NCBI RefSeq assembly: GCF_001999245.1
Contig: NZ_CP019630.1
Span: forward strand, 5,671,001 to 5,735,000
Reading direction: 5' to 3'
Source of the DNA: Roseibium algicola
GTDB lineage: Bacteria > Pseudomonadota > Alphaproteobacteria > Rhizobiales > Stappiaceae
DNA: 64,000 nucleotides
Below are positions 1 to 10,407 of this stretch, one piece after another (positions within the stretch are counted from its first letter, which is position 1; each line of letters opens with the position of its first letter). The position numbers were made by a program, and so were the translations under genes. Below the pieces are notes generated by a model. The model ran no database searches and was not told where the DNA came from. It was given only the letters and a program-made list of their open reading frames with translations.

Positions 1-122
1 TTCTGCTGCTGCGGCGCGGTGCTGCAGGCTGCCACGGCCGAAACCGCTGCTGCCACAATCAATCCCGTGCGCAACTGGGCGCTGAGTTTCCGTGCAGGAC
101 GCGATTTACCATCAAGCGTCAC
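1..122 (-). CDS. rlpA: Lipoprotein N-terminus, probably RlpA (partial)
   Basis: Read leftward, an open frame runs off the left edge of the window. From a GTG at 122 the protein has a basic start, a hydrophobic stretch (LIVAAAVSAVAA) and then a cysteine followed by Ser, which is a lipoprotein signal peptide with a lipobox (VAAC). An AGGGG ribosome site sits about 7 bases before this GTG. An in-frame ATG at 194 is possible but would give an overlong n-region. RlpA, a septal lytic transglycosylase lipoprotein, is commonly found just after a tRNA-Ser gene in Hyphomicrobiales, and that context is the only reason for the name. The domains that would prove it lie outside the window. Lipoprotein is well supported; RlpA is an inference. 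Confidence 0.6.
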   Translation of the reverse strand, partial: MTLDGKSRPARKLSAQLRTGLIVAAAVSAVAACSTAPQQQ

Positions 123-921
123 AGCTGGTTCCCCTGAAGACGTTCCTGCCACCTGGTTTGTCACCCGGCAAGATTTCCCGCCTGTCCCTTGCATACTGCC
201 GTCCTACTCACTTACGCGCTGGCGGCCCCGCAGCTCACGCGATCATTCCGGCGTGTGGTTCGGTCCACACCGGTTTTCAAGGCATTGTTCCGATCTTCAG
301 ATCAGTCCCCGCAAGACGCACTAGCCCCCGCTGCACATCCCGCATATGCCCTTGTTAAAGCGTAGTTTTATTACTTCAAAGTAAACTGCCCGTCGAGGCC
401 GCCGCGTTGCCCAAATTCAACTCTCCACCGGATTCAGACGACCCGAGGTTCATTTCTCAACGTCTGTTTGTTGTAACAGTCTGAAATATATGACTAAAAA
501 CTACGTCAATTTGCCTGCTGCCGGCTGTTGCGCACAGGACACAGGTGAGAAGAAATCGTCATTCGGATCAGTTGTGACGTACATCACATTCAGACCTGTC
601 AAATCAGCCTAGGGTGAACTCATTGCTGATGACCGCCCTGTCACAGCAATGCTGGACCCCACCTCCAGCTTCGGCCGCCGGTTCAAAACCCTGCCCACGA
701 CACCGGACCGGCGGCCCCTACCCTTTGGCGATGTTCCTGCGCCCGCACTGCCCGTCCTGCCCCTGTGTGCAAGCGGCGCGGGAACATCCCAAAGGAGCTT
801 GATTTCCCCGCACATCCACACGATTTCGCCCGCCTGAACTTCATGCTGGTGATTCCGGCTTGACTTTCCGAGTGAGAAAAAGGAAACGGTTTGCACAGCC
901 GGGCCGCCAAGGCACCGGCAT
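123..921. other. Intergenic stretch without a supported gene
   Basis: About 800 bases between the lipoprotein start and tRNA-Ser. The open frames here are short and do not look like proteins. The one clear structure is an imperfect inverted repeat: 723-743 (CTTTGG, GATGTTCC, GCGCC) pairs with 775-794 (GGCGC, GGAACATC, CCAAAG) around a loop of about 31 bases. The promoter of the leftward lipoprotein gene must lie in the left part. No known RNA family was recognised. Confidence 0.5.
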
Positions 922-1011
922 GGTGAGGTGGCCGAGTGGTTTAAGGCAGCGGTCTTGAAAACCGCCGTGCGTGAGAGCGTACCGTGGGTTCGAATCCCAC
1001 CCTCACCGCCA
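922..1011 (+). tRNA. tRNA-Ser (anticodon UGA)
   Basis: The acceptor stem GGTGAGG (922-928) pairs with CCTCACC (1001-1007). The D-arm GCCGAGTGG, an anticodon loop CTTGAAA giving UGA, a long variable arm typical of class II tRNAs, and the T-arm GTGGGTTCGAATCCCAC are all present. The discriminator is G1008 and CCA is encoded at 1009-1011. It lies just before the CO dehydrogenase cluster and after the probable rlpA start, on the opposite strand. Confidence 0.97.
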
Positions 1012-1166
1012 TTCTTTTCCCAGCACATTTCAATTTGATCCGGCGGCTGATGAACATGTACGTCGGTATCACGCGTAATTTGATGCAGATTTCTCTTTCC
1101 CCTATCATCTGATCCGGAGGAACCGTCGCTTGTTGCGGCGGCGGCTACTGGGAGGAGATAGCCGTC

Positions 1167-2429
1167 ATGTCAGTGATGCACGAGCCCTGGCTTGTTGCGC
1201 TGTCCCTGGTGATGGCCTTTCAGGGTAGTTTCGTGGGCTTGAACCTTGCCGTTCAGGTTCGCAGCGCGATTGACCCGAGACGTCGGCTGTTGCTTGCAGG
1301 GGCAGCATTGACCGTCGCCCTTGCCATCTGGTCCATGCATTTCGTCGGAATGCTGGCAGCCCGTCTGCCTGTCGCCGTTGATTTTCTCGTTCTGCCGACA
1401 CTGCTGTCGTTTCTCGTCTGTGTACTCGTTGTCGGCATTGCTGTTTTCGCAGCGAGCAATGCGCGGCTGACTCCGATTCGCCTCGGCCTTTCCGCTTTTG
1501 TTATGGGAAGCGGTATTTGCACCATGCATTATCTCGGCATGTATGCCCTGCATGGGTCTTTGCGCATGGAGCATGACCCGGCCTACGTCTTTGCCAGCTT
1601 CCTGATTGCCTTCAACGCAGCCGGTCTCGCCATGTGGCTTCTTTTTGGCCTCGGCCGCCGCCCTCCTCTCGTCATTTCGGCAGCGGTTCTGGCGCTTGCG
1701 ATTTCAGCCATGCATTACACGGCCATGGCAGGATTGACCTATGAAACGCTGCAACCGGTTTCAGGTACTCTTGCGCCAGCCCTGAGCCCCGGAATGCTGG
1801 CGATTCTCGTTTCCTGCGTAGCATTTCTGGTGTCGGGCTTGTTCCTGCTGGCCCTCGTTCCAGCCCAGGAAGACCAGACCGATAGCGGCATGGTCAGGAA
1901 CCAGCAGCCAGAGGAAGGGCTGCCTGCGGCAAGTGAAGACAAGCAGGGCCAGTCAGCGCAAGCCGCAATGGCTGTTAGCGGCAAAACCGCATCAGGATTG
2001 CAGGCGGCGGCTCAAGCGGTCCGGCCAGGTCAGCCACTTGGCAAGGGAATGCTGCCGATCGAGCGGGACGGCCAGAAGACCAAGATCGGCGTGCTGGACA
2101 TATATGCCATTCACGCGGACGCTCATTACACGCGTCTTTACGATGGCAGCAGAGAATTCTTCTGCCCTCTTTCCATCAGTGAAGCGGAACAGCAGCTTGA
2201 TCCGCGCACTTTCAACCGTGTCCACCGAAGTCACATCGTCAATCTCAGCCGCGTTGTCAGCTACAAGCGCTCCGGTGACGGTGGAGTTCTTATCCTTGCC
2301 GGCCATGCGGGGCAGAGTGTTCCTGTCAGCCGGTCTCGTTGGGGGCGGGTGAAAGCGCGATTGAAGGCGCTTGGGCAAAACAGGCATCAAAGCCACGCGG
2401 GCCATGAACAGCCCGCTGCCGCCCAATAA
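1167..2429 (+). CDS. coxC: MHYT-LytTR membrane regulator CoxC
   Basis: Membrane-bound sensor and DNA-binding regulator of 420 residues. Residues 1-235 form a seven-helix MHYT domain with its three motif copies (MHFVGM with H58, MHYLGM with H121, MHYTAM with H183); this domain is proposed in the literature to bind copper and sense a diatomic gas. A linker follows, then a LytTR DNA-binding domain at about residues 300-395, recognisable from DAHYTRLY and FNRVHRSHIVNL. The combination is that of CoxC and CoxH of the Oligotropha carboxidovorans CO dehydrogenase cluster, and the size is close to CoxC. A GGAGGAGA site precedes the ATG. It lies 422 bases upstream of coxM on the same strand. Control of the cox genes in response to CO is an inference from position. 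Confidence 0.85.
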   Translation: MSVMHEPWLVALSLVMAFQGSFVGLNLAVQVRSAIDPRRRLLLAGAALTVALAIWSMHFVGMLAARLPVAVDFLVLPTLLSFLVCVLVVGIAVFAASNARLTPIRLGLSAFVMGSGICTMHYLGMYALHGSLRMEHDPAYVFASFLIAFNAAGLAMWLLFGLGRRPPLVISAAVLALAISAMHYTAMAGLTYETLQPVSGTLAPALSPGMLAILVSCVAFLVSGLFLLALVPAQEDQTDSGMVRNQQPEEGLPAASEDKQGQSAQAAMAVSGKTASGLQAAAQAVRPGQPLGKGMLPIERDGQKTKIGVLDIYAIHADAHYTRLYDGSREFFCPLSISEAEQQLDPRTFNRVHRSHIVNLSRVVSYKRSGDGGVLILAGHAGQSVPVSRSRWGRVKARLKALGQNRHQSHAGHEQPAAAQ

Positions 2430-2851
2430 TAAGATCATCGGTTAGGTTCACTTTCGGTGTTGCAGTGCATGCAAGGCCGCAAAATACGCCGTTCGTGCAA
2501 ATGGGCATCAAGCGGACACTCTTCATGGTGGTGGTATTTGCGGCCTGGTCCTCTGTTGTAAGCTATTGTAATTAATTTGCTTTCTTGAAATCATCTGAAT
2601 TTAAGCCGTGAAATGCGTCAGAAGAGCTGTCGCAGTTCGTGCAGGACAGCACGTCATCCGTGTGGCTAGACAGGCTTTTTGTGCAAGCGTTCTTGAGTGT
2701 GCGCCGCACTGTTCCGCACCCTTCTCAAACGTGAACAATTCGGCCGTTTCCAGCGTCCGGATACGACGTTGCCGGTGAAAGGCGAAACCAATCGCTTTTC
2801 GGGAAGACCGGCATCCGGCCCAGAGGTGGCCGGCAGATGGAGGAGAAAGAC
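2430..2851 (+). promoter_or_regulatory. coxC-coxM intergenic region, likely cox promoter
   Basis: 422 bases separate coxC from coxM, far more than elsewhere in the cluster, so the structural operon probably has its own promoter here. An AT-rich patch lies at about 2555-2600. TTGCTT and TTTAAG, 17 bases apart within about 2578-2606, are a weak candidate for -35 and -10. A small stem CCGGCC (2815-2820) with GGCCGG (2828-2833) ends just before the GGAGGA ribosome site of coxM. I could not find a convincing set of LytTR direct repeats by eye. Confidence 0.4.
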
Positions 2852-3718
2852 GTGATACCTGGTGCATTCACCTATCACCGGCCATCGTCCGTGGCGGAAG
2901 CTGTCGCGATCCTGGTCAGCCATGGCGACGAAGCGCGGCCACTGTCCGGTGGCCATAGCCTGATCCCCATGATGAAGTTGCGCATGGCAGCGCCAGAACA
3001 TCTGGTCGACCTTGGTGGCATTGCCGATCTCAAAGGCATTTCCGACGACGGCGGCACGATCACCATTCGCGCCATGACCACGCAGCATGAGCTGATCGCC
3101 TCGGACCTCTTGGCGTCAAAACTGCCGATCATTCGCGAAACGTCGCTTCTCATTGCCGATCCGCAGATCAGATATGTCGGCACCCTTGGCGGAAATGTCG
3201 CCAATGGCGATCCGGGCAACGATATGCCGGCGCTGATGCAGTGCCTGAATGCGACCTATGTTCTGACCGGGCCGGACGGCGAACGAGAAGTGCCTGCACG
3301 CGACTTCTATGAGGCGGCCTATTTCACGGCTCTTGCGCCTGAGGAAATTCTGACAGCCGTTCGTATACCCGTCCCGCCTGCAGGGCACGGCTATGCCTAT
3401 GAAAAGCTGAAGCGCAAAGTTGGCGACTATGCGACAGCCGCAGCTGCCGTGGTCCTGACGTTGGAAGGTGGCAGTGTGTCCTTCTGTTCGATTGCCCTCA
3501 CCAATGTCGCGGATACACCGCTTTTTGCGCAGGAAGCCGGAGAGATTCTGGCTGGTTCGACGCTCGATACGGCAACCGTTGCCCGCGCGGTCGCGGCGGC
3601 TGAGGCGATCACCGAGCCCGCTTCGGACGGACGTGGGCCTGCAGAATATCGCACCAAGATGGCAGGCGTGATGTTGCAGCGGGCGCTCGCAAAAGCCGCA
3701 AGACGCGCATCCAACTGA
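2852..3718 (+). CDS. coxM: CO dehydrogenase medium (FAD) subunit CoxM
   Basis: FAD-binding flavoprotein subunit of the molybdenum CO dehydrogenase; it passes electrons from CoxS to the respiratory chain. The GTG at 2852 is preferred because GGAGGA lies just before it and the protein then starts [11 protein letters not shown], the usual CoxM beginning, with 288 residues as in Oligotropha. An in-frame ATG at 2837 overlaps the ribosome site. FAD motifs SGGHSLIP near residue 33 and the T-LGG-N segment near residue 110 are clear. It is followed after 22 bases by coxS. Confidence 0.95.
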   Translation: MIPGAFTYHRPSSVAEAVAILVSHGDEARPLSGGHSLIPMMKLRMAAPEHLVDLGGIADLKGISDDGGTITIRAMTTQHELIASDLLASKLPIIRETSLLIADPQIRYVGTLGGNVANGDPGNDMPALMQCLNATYVLTGPDGEREVPARDFYEAAYFTALAPEEILTAVRIPVPPAGHGYAYEKLKRKVGDYATAAAAVVLTLEGGSVSFCSIALTNVADTPLFAQEAGEILAGSTLDTATVARAVAAAEAITEPASDGRGPAEYRTKMAGVMLQRALAKAARRASN

Positions 3719-3740
3719 ACCAGGATCGAGGGAACCGACT

Positions 3741-4246
<506 letters not shown>

Positions 4247-4250
<4 letters not shown>

Positions 4251-6667
4251 ACGACATGACCCCGACACGGGAACAGCGCGAAGCCGCCCTGGAAGGCATG
4301 GGCTGCAAGCGCAAGCGTGTGGAAGATATTCGCTTCACGCAAGGCAAGGGCCAGTATGTCGATGATGTGAAACTGCCCGGGATGGTGTTCGGCGATTTCG
4401 TCCGTTCTCCCTATGCCCACGCCAAGGTCACGAAGATCGACGCTTCCGAAGCGTTAAAACTCCCTGGGGTGATCGCCGTCCTGACGGCGGAAGACCTGAA
4501 AGGCGTCAATCTTGCGTGGATGCCGACACTCGCCGGTGACGTGCAGATGGTGCTGGCCGATGGCAAGGTGCTGTACCAGAACCAGGAAGTCGCCTTCGTG
4601 GTGGCCGAGAACCGCTATATCGCCGACGATGCCATTCAGCTGGTGGAAGTCGAATATGAAGAGCTTCCCGTCCTGACGGATCCTTTCAAGTCGATGGATC
4701 CGGACGCTCCGGTTCTGCGGCCTGATCTCGACGGCAAGATGGAAGGCGCGCACGGGCCGCGCAAACACCACAACCACATCTTCACCTGGGAAGTTGGCGA
4801 CCAGGAGGAAACCGACCGAGCCTTTGCCGAAGCCGATGTCACCATCAAGGAGCTGATCTCCTATCACCGGACGCACCCCTCACCGCTCGAAACCTGTCAG
4901 TGCGTTGCATCGATGGACAAGATCAAGGGCGAGTTGACGGTCTGGGGAACGTTCCAGGCACCCCATGTCATCCGAACGGTGGCCTCTCTGCTCTCGACTA
5001 TTCCGGAGCAGAAGATCCATGTGATCGCGCCTGATATCGGCGGCGGTTTCGGCAACAAGGTCGGGGCTTACCCCGGTTACATCTGTGCCATTGTCGCCTC
5101 CATCGTCACCGGAGTCCCGGTGAAGTGGGTCGAGGATCGGATGGAGAACCTTTCGACAACGTCCTTTGCTCGCGACTATCACATGACCGCGGAAATCGCT
5201 GCGAAGAACGACGGTACCGTCACTGGTCTCAAAGTGCATGTTCTGGCTGACCATGGCGGCTTTGATGCCTGTGCCGACCCGTCGAAATGGCCGGCTGGTT
5301 TCTTCAACATCGTGACCGGGTCCTACGACTTCCCAGCAGCGCATCTGGCTGTCGACGGGGTCTATACCAACAAGGCACCGGGTGGCGTCGCCTACCGCTG
5401 TTCGTTCCGCGTGACGGAGGCGGCCTATTGCATCGAGCGAGCGATGGATATCCTGGCCCAGAAGCTCGACATGGATCCGGCGGACTTGCGGATGAAGAAC
5501 TTCGTCAAGCCGGAGCAGTTCCCCTATCACTCGGCCCTCGGCTGGGAATATGACAGTGGCGACTATCACACCGCCATGCAGAAGGCGATGGACACGATCG
5601 GCTATCGCGAGCTGCGCGCCGAACAAAAGGCCAAGCAGGAAGCCTTCAAGCGCGGCGAAACCCGCGAGATTATGGGCATAGGCGTGTCGTTCTTTACCGA
5701 GATCGTCGGTGCTGGACCGTCCAAGAATTGCGATATCCTCGGTGTTGCGATGTTCGACAGTGCCGAAATCCGCGTGCACCCGACCGGCTCGGTGATTTCC
5801 CGCATGGGCACCAAATCGCAAGGCCAGGGGCATGAAACCACCTGGGCGCAGATCATCGCCACGGAAATCGGTATTCCGGCCGCCGATATCATGGTGGAGG
5901 AAGGCAACACGGATACCGCGCCCTACGGTCTGGGGACCTATGGTTCACGCTCCACACCTGTCGCCGGTGCCGCGATTGCGCTTGCGTCTCGCAAGATCCG
6001 CAATAAGGCGCAGATGATCGCGGCGCACATGCTGGAAGTTTCCGAATACGATCTGGAATGGGACGTGGACGGCTTCCAGGTGAAAGGCAATCCGCAGGCA
6101 CGTAAGTCCATGAAGGAGATTGCCTGGGCTGCCTATCACGCTCCGCCACCGGGCATGGAACCGGGTCTTGAAGCGGTCAGTTATTATGACCCGCCCAACA
6201 TGACCTATCCTTTCGGCGCCTACCTCTGTGTAATGGATATCGACGTCGACACCGGCGTTGCAAAGACACGGCGGTTCTATGCGCTGGACGACTGCGGCAC
6301 CCGGATCAACCCGATGATCATCGAGGGCCAGGTCCACGGCGGTTTGACCGAGGCCTTTGCCATCGCGATGGGTCAGGAGATCCGCTACGACGAGATGGGC
6401 AACGTGCTGGGGGCGTCCTTCATGGACTTCTTCCTGCCGACGGCGGTCGAAACACCGCACTGGGAAACGGATTTCACTGTCACCCCCAGCCCGCATCATC
6501 CGATCGGGGCAAAGGGTGTGGGCGAAAGCCCGAATGTCGGTGGTGTGCCGGCCTTCTCCAATGCGGTCAACGACGCCTTCAAGTTCCTCGGATCGACCCA
6601 TATCCAGATGCCGCATGACGCATGGCGTATCTGGCAGGCGGCCAAGGACCTGGGTGCACACGCATAA
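4247..6667 (+). CDS. coxL: Form I CO dehydrogenase large subunit CoxL
   Basis: Catalytic molybdopterin-cytosine-dinucleotide subunit, 806 residues. It oxidises CO with water to CO2. The motif AYRCSFR, with C385 in the position of the copper-binding Cys388 of Oligotropha, is the signature of true form I enzymes; form II proteins carry AYRGAGR. The catalytic glutamate is E760 in GVGES. This makes real aerobic CO oxidation, including at trace concentrations, the likely function and not some other carboxydovorans-like hydroxylase. The gene overlaps coxS by 4 bases and is followed by two hairpins before coxD. Confidence 0.97.
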
Positions 6668-6677
6668 AGCACTTCTT

Positions 6678-6752
6678 ACCGCAGGCTGGCTCCTCCGGGA
6701 CAAAGCCTGCGGTGACGTTCCGATCGTCCTCTCGTGACTGATTCTGAATCAG
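6678..6752 (+). promoter_or_regulatory. Two hairpins between coxL and coxD
   Basis: A perfect 10-base stem, ACCGCAGGCT (6678-6687) with AGCCTGCGGT (6704-6713), lies 10 bases after the coxL stop. A second hairpin, CTGATTC with GAATCAG (6738-6752), follows. Neither has a T run, so they are not classic terminators. They could protect the coxMSL message end or reduce read-through into the maturation genes, which would fit the need for more structural than accessory protein. That role is inference. Confidence 0.5.
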
Positions 6753-6797
6753 CACCTGAAAGACGATGGATGCGACCTTCTCACCGAACGGACCAGC

Positions 6798-7679
6798 ATG
6801 ACCCAGACCAAGGATCAGATAGCGCTTCAACTCGCGGATGCCGGTTATATCGCGGACGAAGGTCTTGCGACGGCACTTCTCCTGACCGGAATGCTCGGGC
6901 GGCCGCTGCTTCTGGAAGGAGAAGCCGGCGTCGGTAAAACGGAAGTGGCGAAGGCTCTGGCGCGTCTTGAGAACACCGATCTCATCCGCCTGCAGTGCTA
7001 TGAGGGCCTCGACCGTTCCGATGCCATCTACGAGTGGAACTATCAGCGCCAGCTTCTGGCCATCAAGGCGCGGGAAGGGTTTGGCGACAGCGCGGAAACT
7101 GTCGAGGAAGCGATTTTCTCCGAGAAATATCTACTGGAACGCCCCCTTCTGGCGGCCATCCGAAAGGACGTGCCGCCGGTTCTGCTGATCGATGAAATCG
7201 ACCGGGCAGATGAGGAATTCGAGGCATTCCTGCTTGAGATCCTGTCTGACTTCCAGGTGTCGATCCCGGAACTCGGAACGGTTCAGGCAGTTACAATCCC
7301 ACGCGTGGTTCTGACCTCAAATGGTACACGCGAACTGTCGGACGCATTGCGCCGGCGTTGCCTTTATCATTTCGTCGATTACCCCTCGCCCGACCGCGAA
7401 ACACGAATTCTGCTGGCGCGTGTCCCGGATATTGATGCCGCTCTCGCCCAACAGATCGCCGAACTCATGAACAAACTGCGCAAGGAAGACCTTGTGAAGG
7501 TTCCAGGCGTTGCCGAAACCATCGATTGGGCGGCTGCTCTTCTGGGACTTGGTGCCAGGAACTTGCAAGACAGCCGGGAACTTGTTTTTGAAACGCTTTC
7601 CTGCGTTCTGAAAACCCGTGAAGACAGCGCCAGGGTCAGCCGCGAAGTCACCGACAGGTTGCTTGGAAAGGTGGCTTGA
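6798..7679 (+). CDS. coxD: MoxR-type AAA+ ATPase CoxD
   Basis: AAA+ chaperone of 293 residues. Walker A is GEAGVGKT (residues 41-48), Walker B is LLIDEID (around residue 130), and an arginine finger region LRRRC follows. In Oligotropha, CoxD is needed to build the [CuSMo] centre of CO dehydrogenase, acting with CoxE and CoxF. The next gene starts 3 bases after its stop, and MoxR ATPases commonly work with a von Willebrand A partner, here CoxE. The ribosome site before the ATG is weak. Confidence 0.93.
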   Translation: MTQTKDQIALQLADAGYIADEGLATALLLTGMLGRPLLLEGEAGVGKTEVAKALARLENTDLIRLQCYEGLDRSDAIYEWNYQRQLLAIKAREGFGDSAETVEEAIFSEKYLLERPLLAAIRKDVPPVLLIDEIDRADEEFEAFLLEILSDFQVSIPELGTVQAVTIPRVVLTSNGTRELSDALRRRCLYHFVDYPSPDRETRILLARVPDIDAALAQQIAELMNKLRKEDLVKVPGVAETIDWAAALLGLGARNLQDSRELVFETLSCVLKTREDSARVSREVTDRLLGKVA

Positions 7680-7682
7680 GCA

Positions 7683-8882
7683 ATGTCCGGCCTTTTCCTT
7701 GAAACCAGAGCAGACATCGGGCCGATCCTGAGGCTGCGGCTGGCCGGGTTTGTCCGCTCGCTGCGTGACAGCGGCTTCAAGGTCGGATTGGCCGAGACCC
7801 GTGATGCCAGCCGGTTGCTGTGTTCGCAGGTAATACAGCGCCCTGGAAGCCTGAAGGCTGCCTTTCGCAGTCTTTTTTGCGGACGCTTGTCCGACTGGCA
7901 CCGTTTCGACGACATTTTCGACGCCTATTGGACCGGCAAGGGCGTCAAATCTGGGGTGAAGGTCACCGGGACCAGCACGCGCAAGGGCATGAAGACCATT
8001 CGCGAGCTGATAGACGCAAGTGGTAACCGCCAGGAGACAATTGCGGGCGACGTCGAACGCCTTCCCGGTGAAGAGGATGAGGCGAGCAACGACGCTCCCT
8101 CCGGGCGGCGGGAAGGCGCGAGCATTGCCGCAAACCTCGGCAAGGTGGATTTTCGAGATCTCCACGATCCGGACGCCCTTAAGCAGGCCCATGACCTTGC
8201 CGAACGTCTTGCCCGTGCGATGCGCATACGTCTGACCCGCAGGGATCGTCAGAAACGAACAGGCCGAAAGCTGGATCTGCGCCGAACCATCCGGCGTTCC
8301 ATTGCTCATGGCGGGACCCCCATCGAGCTTGTGCGTAAAGGCCCACGTGAGAAACAGCTCCGGCTGGTGATCCTGCTCGATGCGTCCGGATCGATGAACA
8401 ACTACACGGGTGTCTTCACTCGGTTCGTGCACGGCTTGCTGGATAACTTCCGCGAAGCCGAAGCGTTTGTCTTCCACACACGCCTTGTGCATGTCTCGTC
8501 GGCTCTTTCCGAGCGCGATGCAGGCCGTGCGCTCGATCGCATGGGCCTGATGGCACAGGGGATCGGCGGCGGCACGAAGATCGGCGCGGCGCTGGCCGAC
8601 TTCAACAGATGGCACACCGCCCGTGTCGTCCACTCGCGCACCTGCGTCCTGATCCTGTCGGATGGCTACGACACAGGCGCGCCGGAAGCACTTGGCGATG
8701 AGATGGCAAGGTTACGGCGGCGCTGCAGGCGCATTGTCTGGCTCAACCCGCTGCTTGGCTGGCAGGGATATGAACCGACAGCCGGGGGCATGGCCGCCGC
8801 CTTGCCTCATGTCGATTTCTTCGCGCCAGCCCATAACCTCGCCAGCCTTGAAGCCCTAGAGCCTTATCTTGCGAGACTTTGA
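7683..8882 (+). CDS. coxE: VWA-domain maturation protein CoxE
   Basis: 399 residues, the same length as Oligotropha CoxE. A basic N-terminal half leads into a von Willebrand A domain whose metal-ion-dependent adhesion site DASGS begins at D233. The conserved SDGYDTG near residue 328 completes the fold. It is the expected partner of the CoxD ATPase in inserting copper into the CO dehydrogenase active site. It sits in a tight run: 3 bases after coxD and 3 bases before coxF. Confidence 0.92.
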   Translation: MSGLFLETRADIGPILRLRLAGFVRSLRDSGFKVGLAETRDASRLLCSQVIQRPGSLKAAFRSLFCGRLSDWHRFDDIFDAYWTGKGVKSGVKVTGTSTRKGMKTIRELIDASGNRQETIAGDVERLPGEEDEASNDAPSGRREGASIAANLGKVDFRDLHDPDALKQAHDLAERLARAMRIRLTRRDRQKRTGRKLDLRRTIRRSIAHGGTPIELVRKGPREKQLRLVILLDASGSMNNYTGVFTRFVHGLLDNFREAEAFVFHTRLVHVSSALSERDAGRALDRMGLMAQGIGGGTKIGAALADFNRWHTARVVHSRTCVLILSDGYDTGAPEALGDEMARLRRRCRRIVWLNPLLGWQGYEPTAGGMAAALPHVDFFAPAHNLASLEALEPYLARL

Positions 8883-8885
8883 ACG

Positions 8886-9773
8886 ATGGGAGATGTCGAG
8901 ATGAAACATTCTGTTCCCGTGTCCGGCAAAGAGGCCGCGCCAGAGGTCGTGCAGGACCTACCCCGCCTGATGAACCGTTTGCAGGGTGACAACGAACCCT
9001 TCGTTCTGGCAACCGTTGTACGCACCATATCGGTGACCGCAGCCAAGGCGGGCGCGAAGGCCGTGATCGACAGGAATGGGGATATTGTCGGCGGCTGGAT
9101 CGGCGGTGGCTGCGCAAGATCGGCTGTCATCAAGGCGGCAAGGTCCGCTTTTGAAGATGGTCAGACACGATTGATCTCCCTTCAACCGGCGGACCTGCTG
9201 GCCGAGATCGGCGTAGAAGCCGGTGAAGAGCGCGAAGGCATTCAATTTGCCAGGAACATGTGCCCAAGCCAGGGGACCATGGATATCTTCATAGAACCGG
9301 TTCTGCCGCGGCCCATGCTTGTCATCTACGGCGCCAGTCCGGTTGCCGTGGCCCTTGCGAGCCAGGCGCCGTCCATCGGGTTTGACCTGACCTTCTGCGC
9401 ACCTGCAGAAGACCTGCCCGTCTTTTCAGGTGCGGGCAAAAGAGCAGAAGGGTTTGACAGTCCCGTTCGAAGCAACGGGCAGATCTACTCCATTATTTCG
9501 ACCCAGGGGCGCGGCGATCTGGCGGCCCTGAAGGCAGCTCTTCTGACGGATGCGCGCCACATCGGGTTTGTCGGGAGCCGCCGGAAGATTGCTGCCCTGA
9601 AGGCGAAATTGCGCGACGAAGGCGTAGCGGACCAGACCCTCGACCGGATCGAGGGGCCCGCAGGCCTCGATCTGGGAGCCATTGCTCCGGAAGAAATTGC
9701 ACTCTCCATTCTGGCAGAACTCCTGATGATCCGCCGCAGCGGACACCGCCAGACCAACATCCATCACATTTGA
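8886..9773 (+). CDS. coxF: XdhC-family maturation protein CoxF
   Basis: 295 residues with an N-terminal XdhC segment (VGGWIGGGCAR) and a C-terminal Rossmann-type domain (VIYGASPVAVAL, then FVGSRRK). XdhC proteins bind molybdenum cofactor, protect it and hand it to the target hydroxylase; CoxF has this role for CO dehydrogenase. An internal ATG at 8901 (MKHSVPV) is an alternative start. A second, clearly different XdhC lies at 25985-26998 with xanthine dehydrogenase, so each enzyme here has its own chaperone. Confidence 0.9.
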   Translation: MGDVEMKHSVPVSGKEAAPEVVQDLPRLMNRLQGDNEPFVLATVVRTISVTAAKAGAKAVIDRNGDIVGGWIGGGCARSAVIKAARSAFEDGQTRLISLQPADLLAEIGVEAGEEREGIQFARNMCPSQGTMDIFIEPVLPRPMLVIYGASPVAVALASQAPSIGFDLTFCAPAEDLPVFSGAGKRAEGFDSPVRSNGQIYSIISTQGRGDLAALKAALLTDARHIGFVGSRRKIAALKAKLRDEGVADQTLDRIEGPAGLDLGAIAPEEIALSILAELLMIRRSGHRQTNIHHI

Positions 9774-9794
9774 CCCCACCAGGGAAGCAATCAC

Positions 9795-10400
9795 ATGCAA
9801 ATGAACGACAGTCAGCGGATCGAAGCTCCAAAGCACAAGGTTTGGGAGGCATTGAATGATCCGGAAGTCCTGAAGGCCTCTATTCCGGGATGTGAAGACC
9901 TGATCAAGCATTCCGATACTGAACTTGAGGCGAAGGTTCGTCTCAAGGTGGGCCCGGTAAAAGCAACTTTCGGCGGCAAGGTGACGCTCAACGATCTCGA
10001 TCCGCCGAACGGTTACACCATTGAAGGCGAAGGCTCCGGCGGGGTAGCCGGCTTTGCCAGAGGTGCTGCAAAGGTTCATCTGGAAGAAGACGGTCCTGAC
10101 GCGACGATCCTTCACTACGAGGTCGATGCGAAGGTTGGCGGCAAGCTGGCGCAGCTTGGTGCCAGATTGATCGATTCAACCGCCAAACGGCTTGCCGGTG
10201 AGTTTTTTACAGCCTTCGGCGAACAGGTCGCCCCGGGGAAACCGGCTGCGACGAACGAAGTGGAAGCCGATACCGCGCCAGCAGACGCTTCTCCTTCAGA
10301 TGGCGAAGAGAAGAAGGGATGGATCAAAGGCCTTTTCACCGGCAAGAAAAAGCAGAACGTGGCTGGTGACGAGGATAAGATCGACGAACCTGCGGAATAA
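9795..10400 (+). CDS. coxG: SRPBCC-fold protein CoxG
   Basis: 201 residues. Residues 1-145 form a START/SRPBCC domain with the family pattern (KVWEALNDPEVLKASIPGC near the start, then GEGSGGVAGFARG). The C-terminal 50 residues are acidic and then basic, with an amphipathic segment GWIKGLFTGKKK that could sit on the membrane. CoxG has been linked to anchoring CO dehydrogenase at the membrane and to quinone handling; the lipid-binding fold and tail here are consistent with that. Confidence 0.92.
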   Translation: MQMNDSQRIEAPKHKVWEALNDPEVLKASIPGCEDLIKHSDTELEAKVRLKVGPVKATFGGKVTLNDLDPPNGYTIEGEGSGGVAGFARGAAKVHLEEDGPDATILHYEVDAKVGGKLAQLGARLIDSTAKRLAGEFFTAFGEQVAPGKPAATNEVEADTAPADASPSDGEEKKGWIKGLFTGKKKQNVAGDEDKIDEPAE

Positions 10401-10407
10401 ATCCCGA

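Noticed and set aside
19..358. Rightward frames of 101 and 88 codons at the left edge
   Set aside because: They oppose the lipoprotein signal peptide read leftward, have no ribosome site and odd composition.
609..1028. Leftward 139-codon frame containing GIRTHGTLSRTAVFKTA
   Set aside because: This is the well-known false protein made by reading the complement of a tRNA-Ser gene; the tRNA at 922-1011 explains it.
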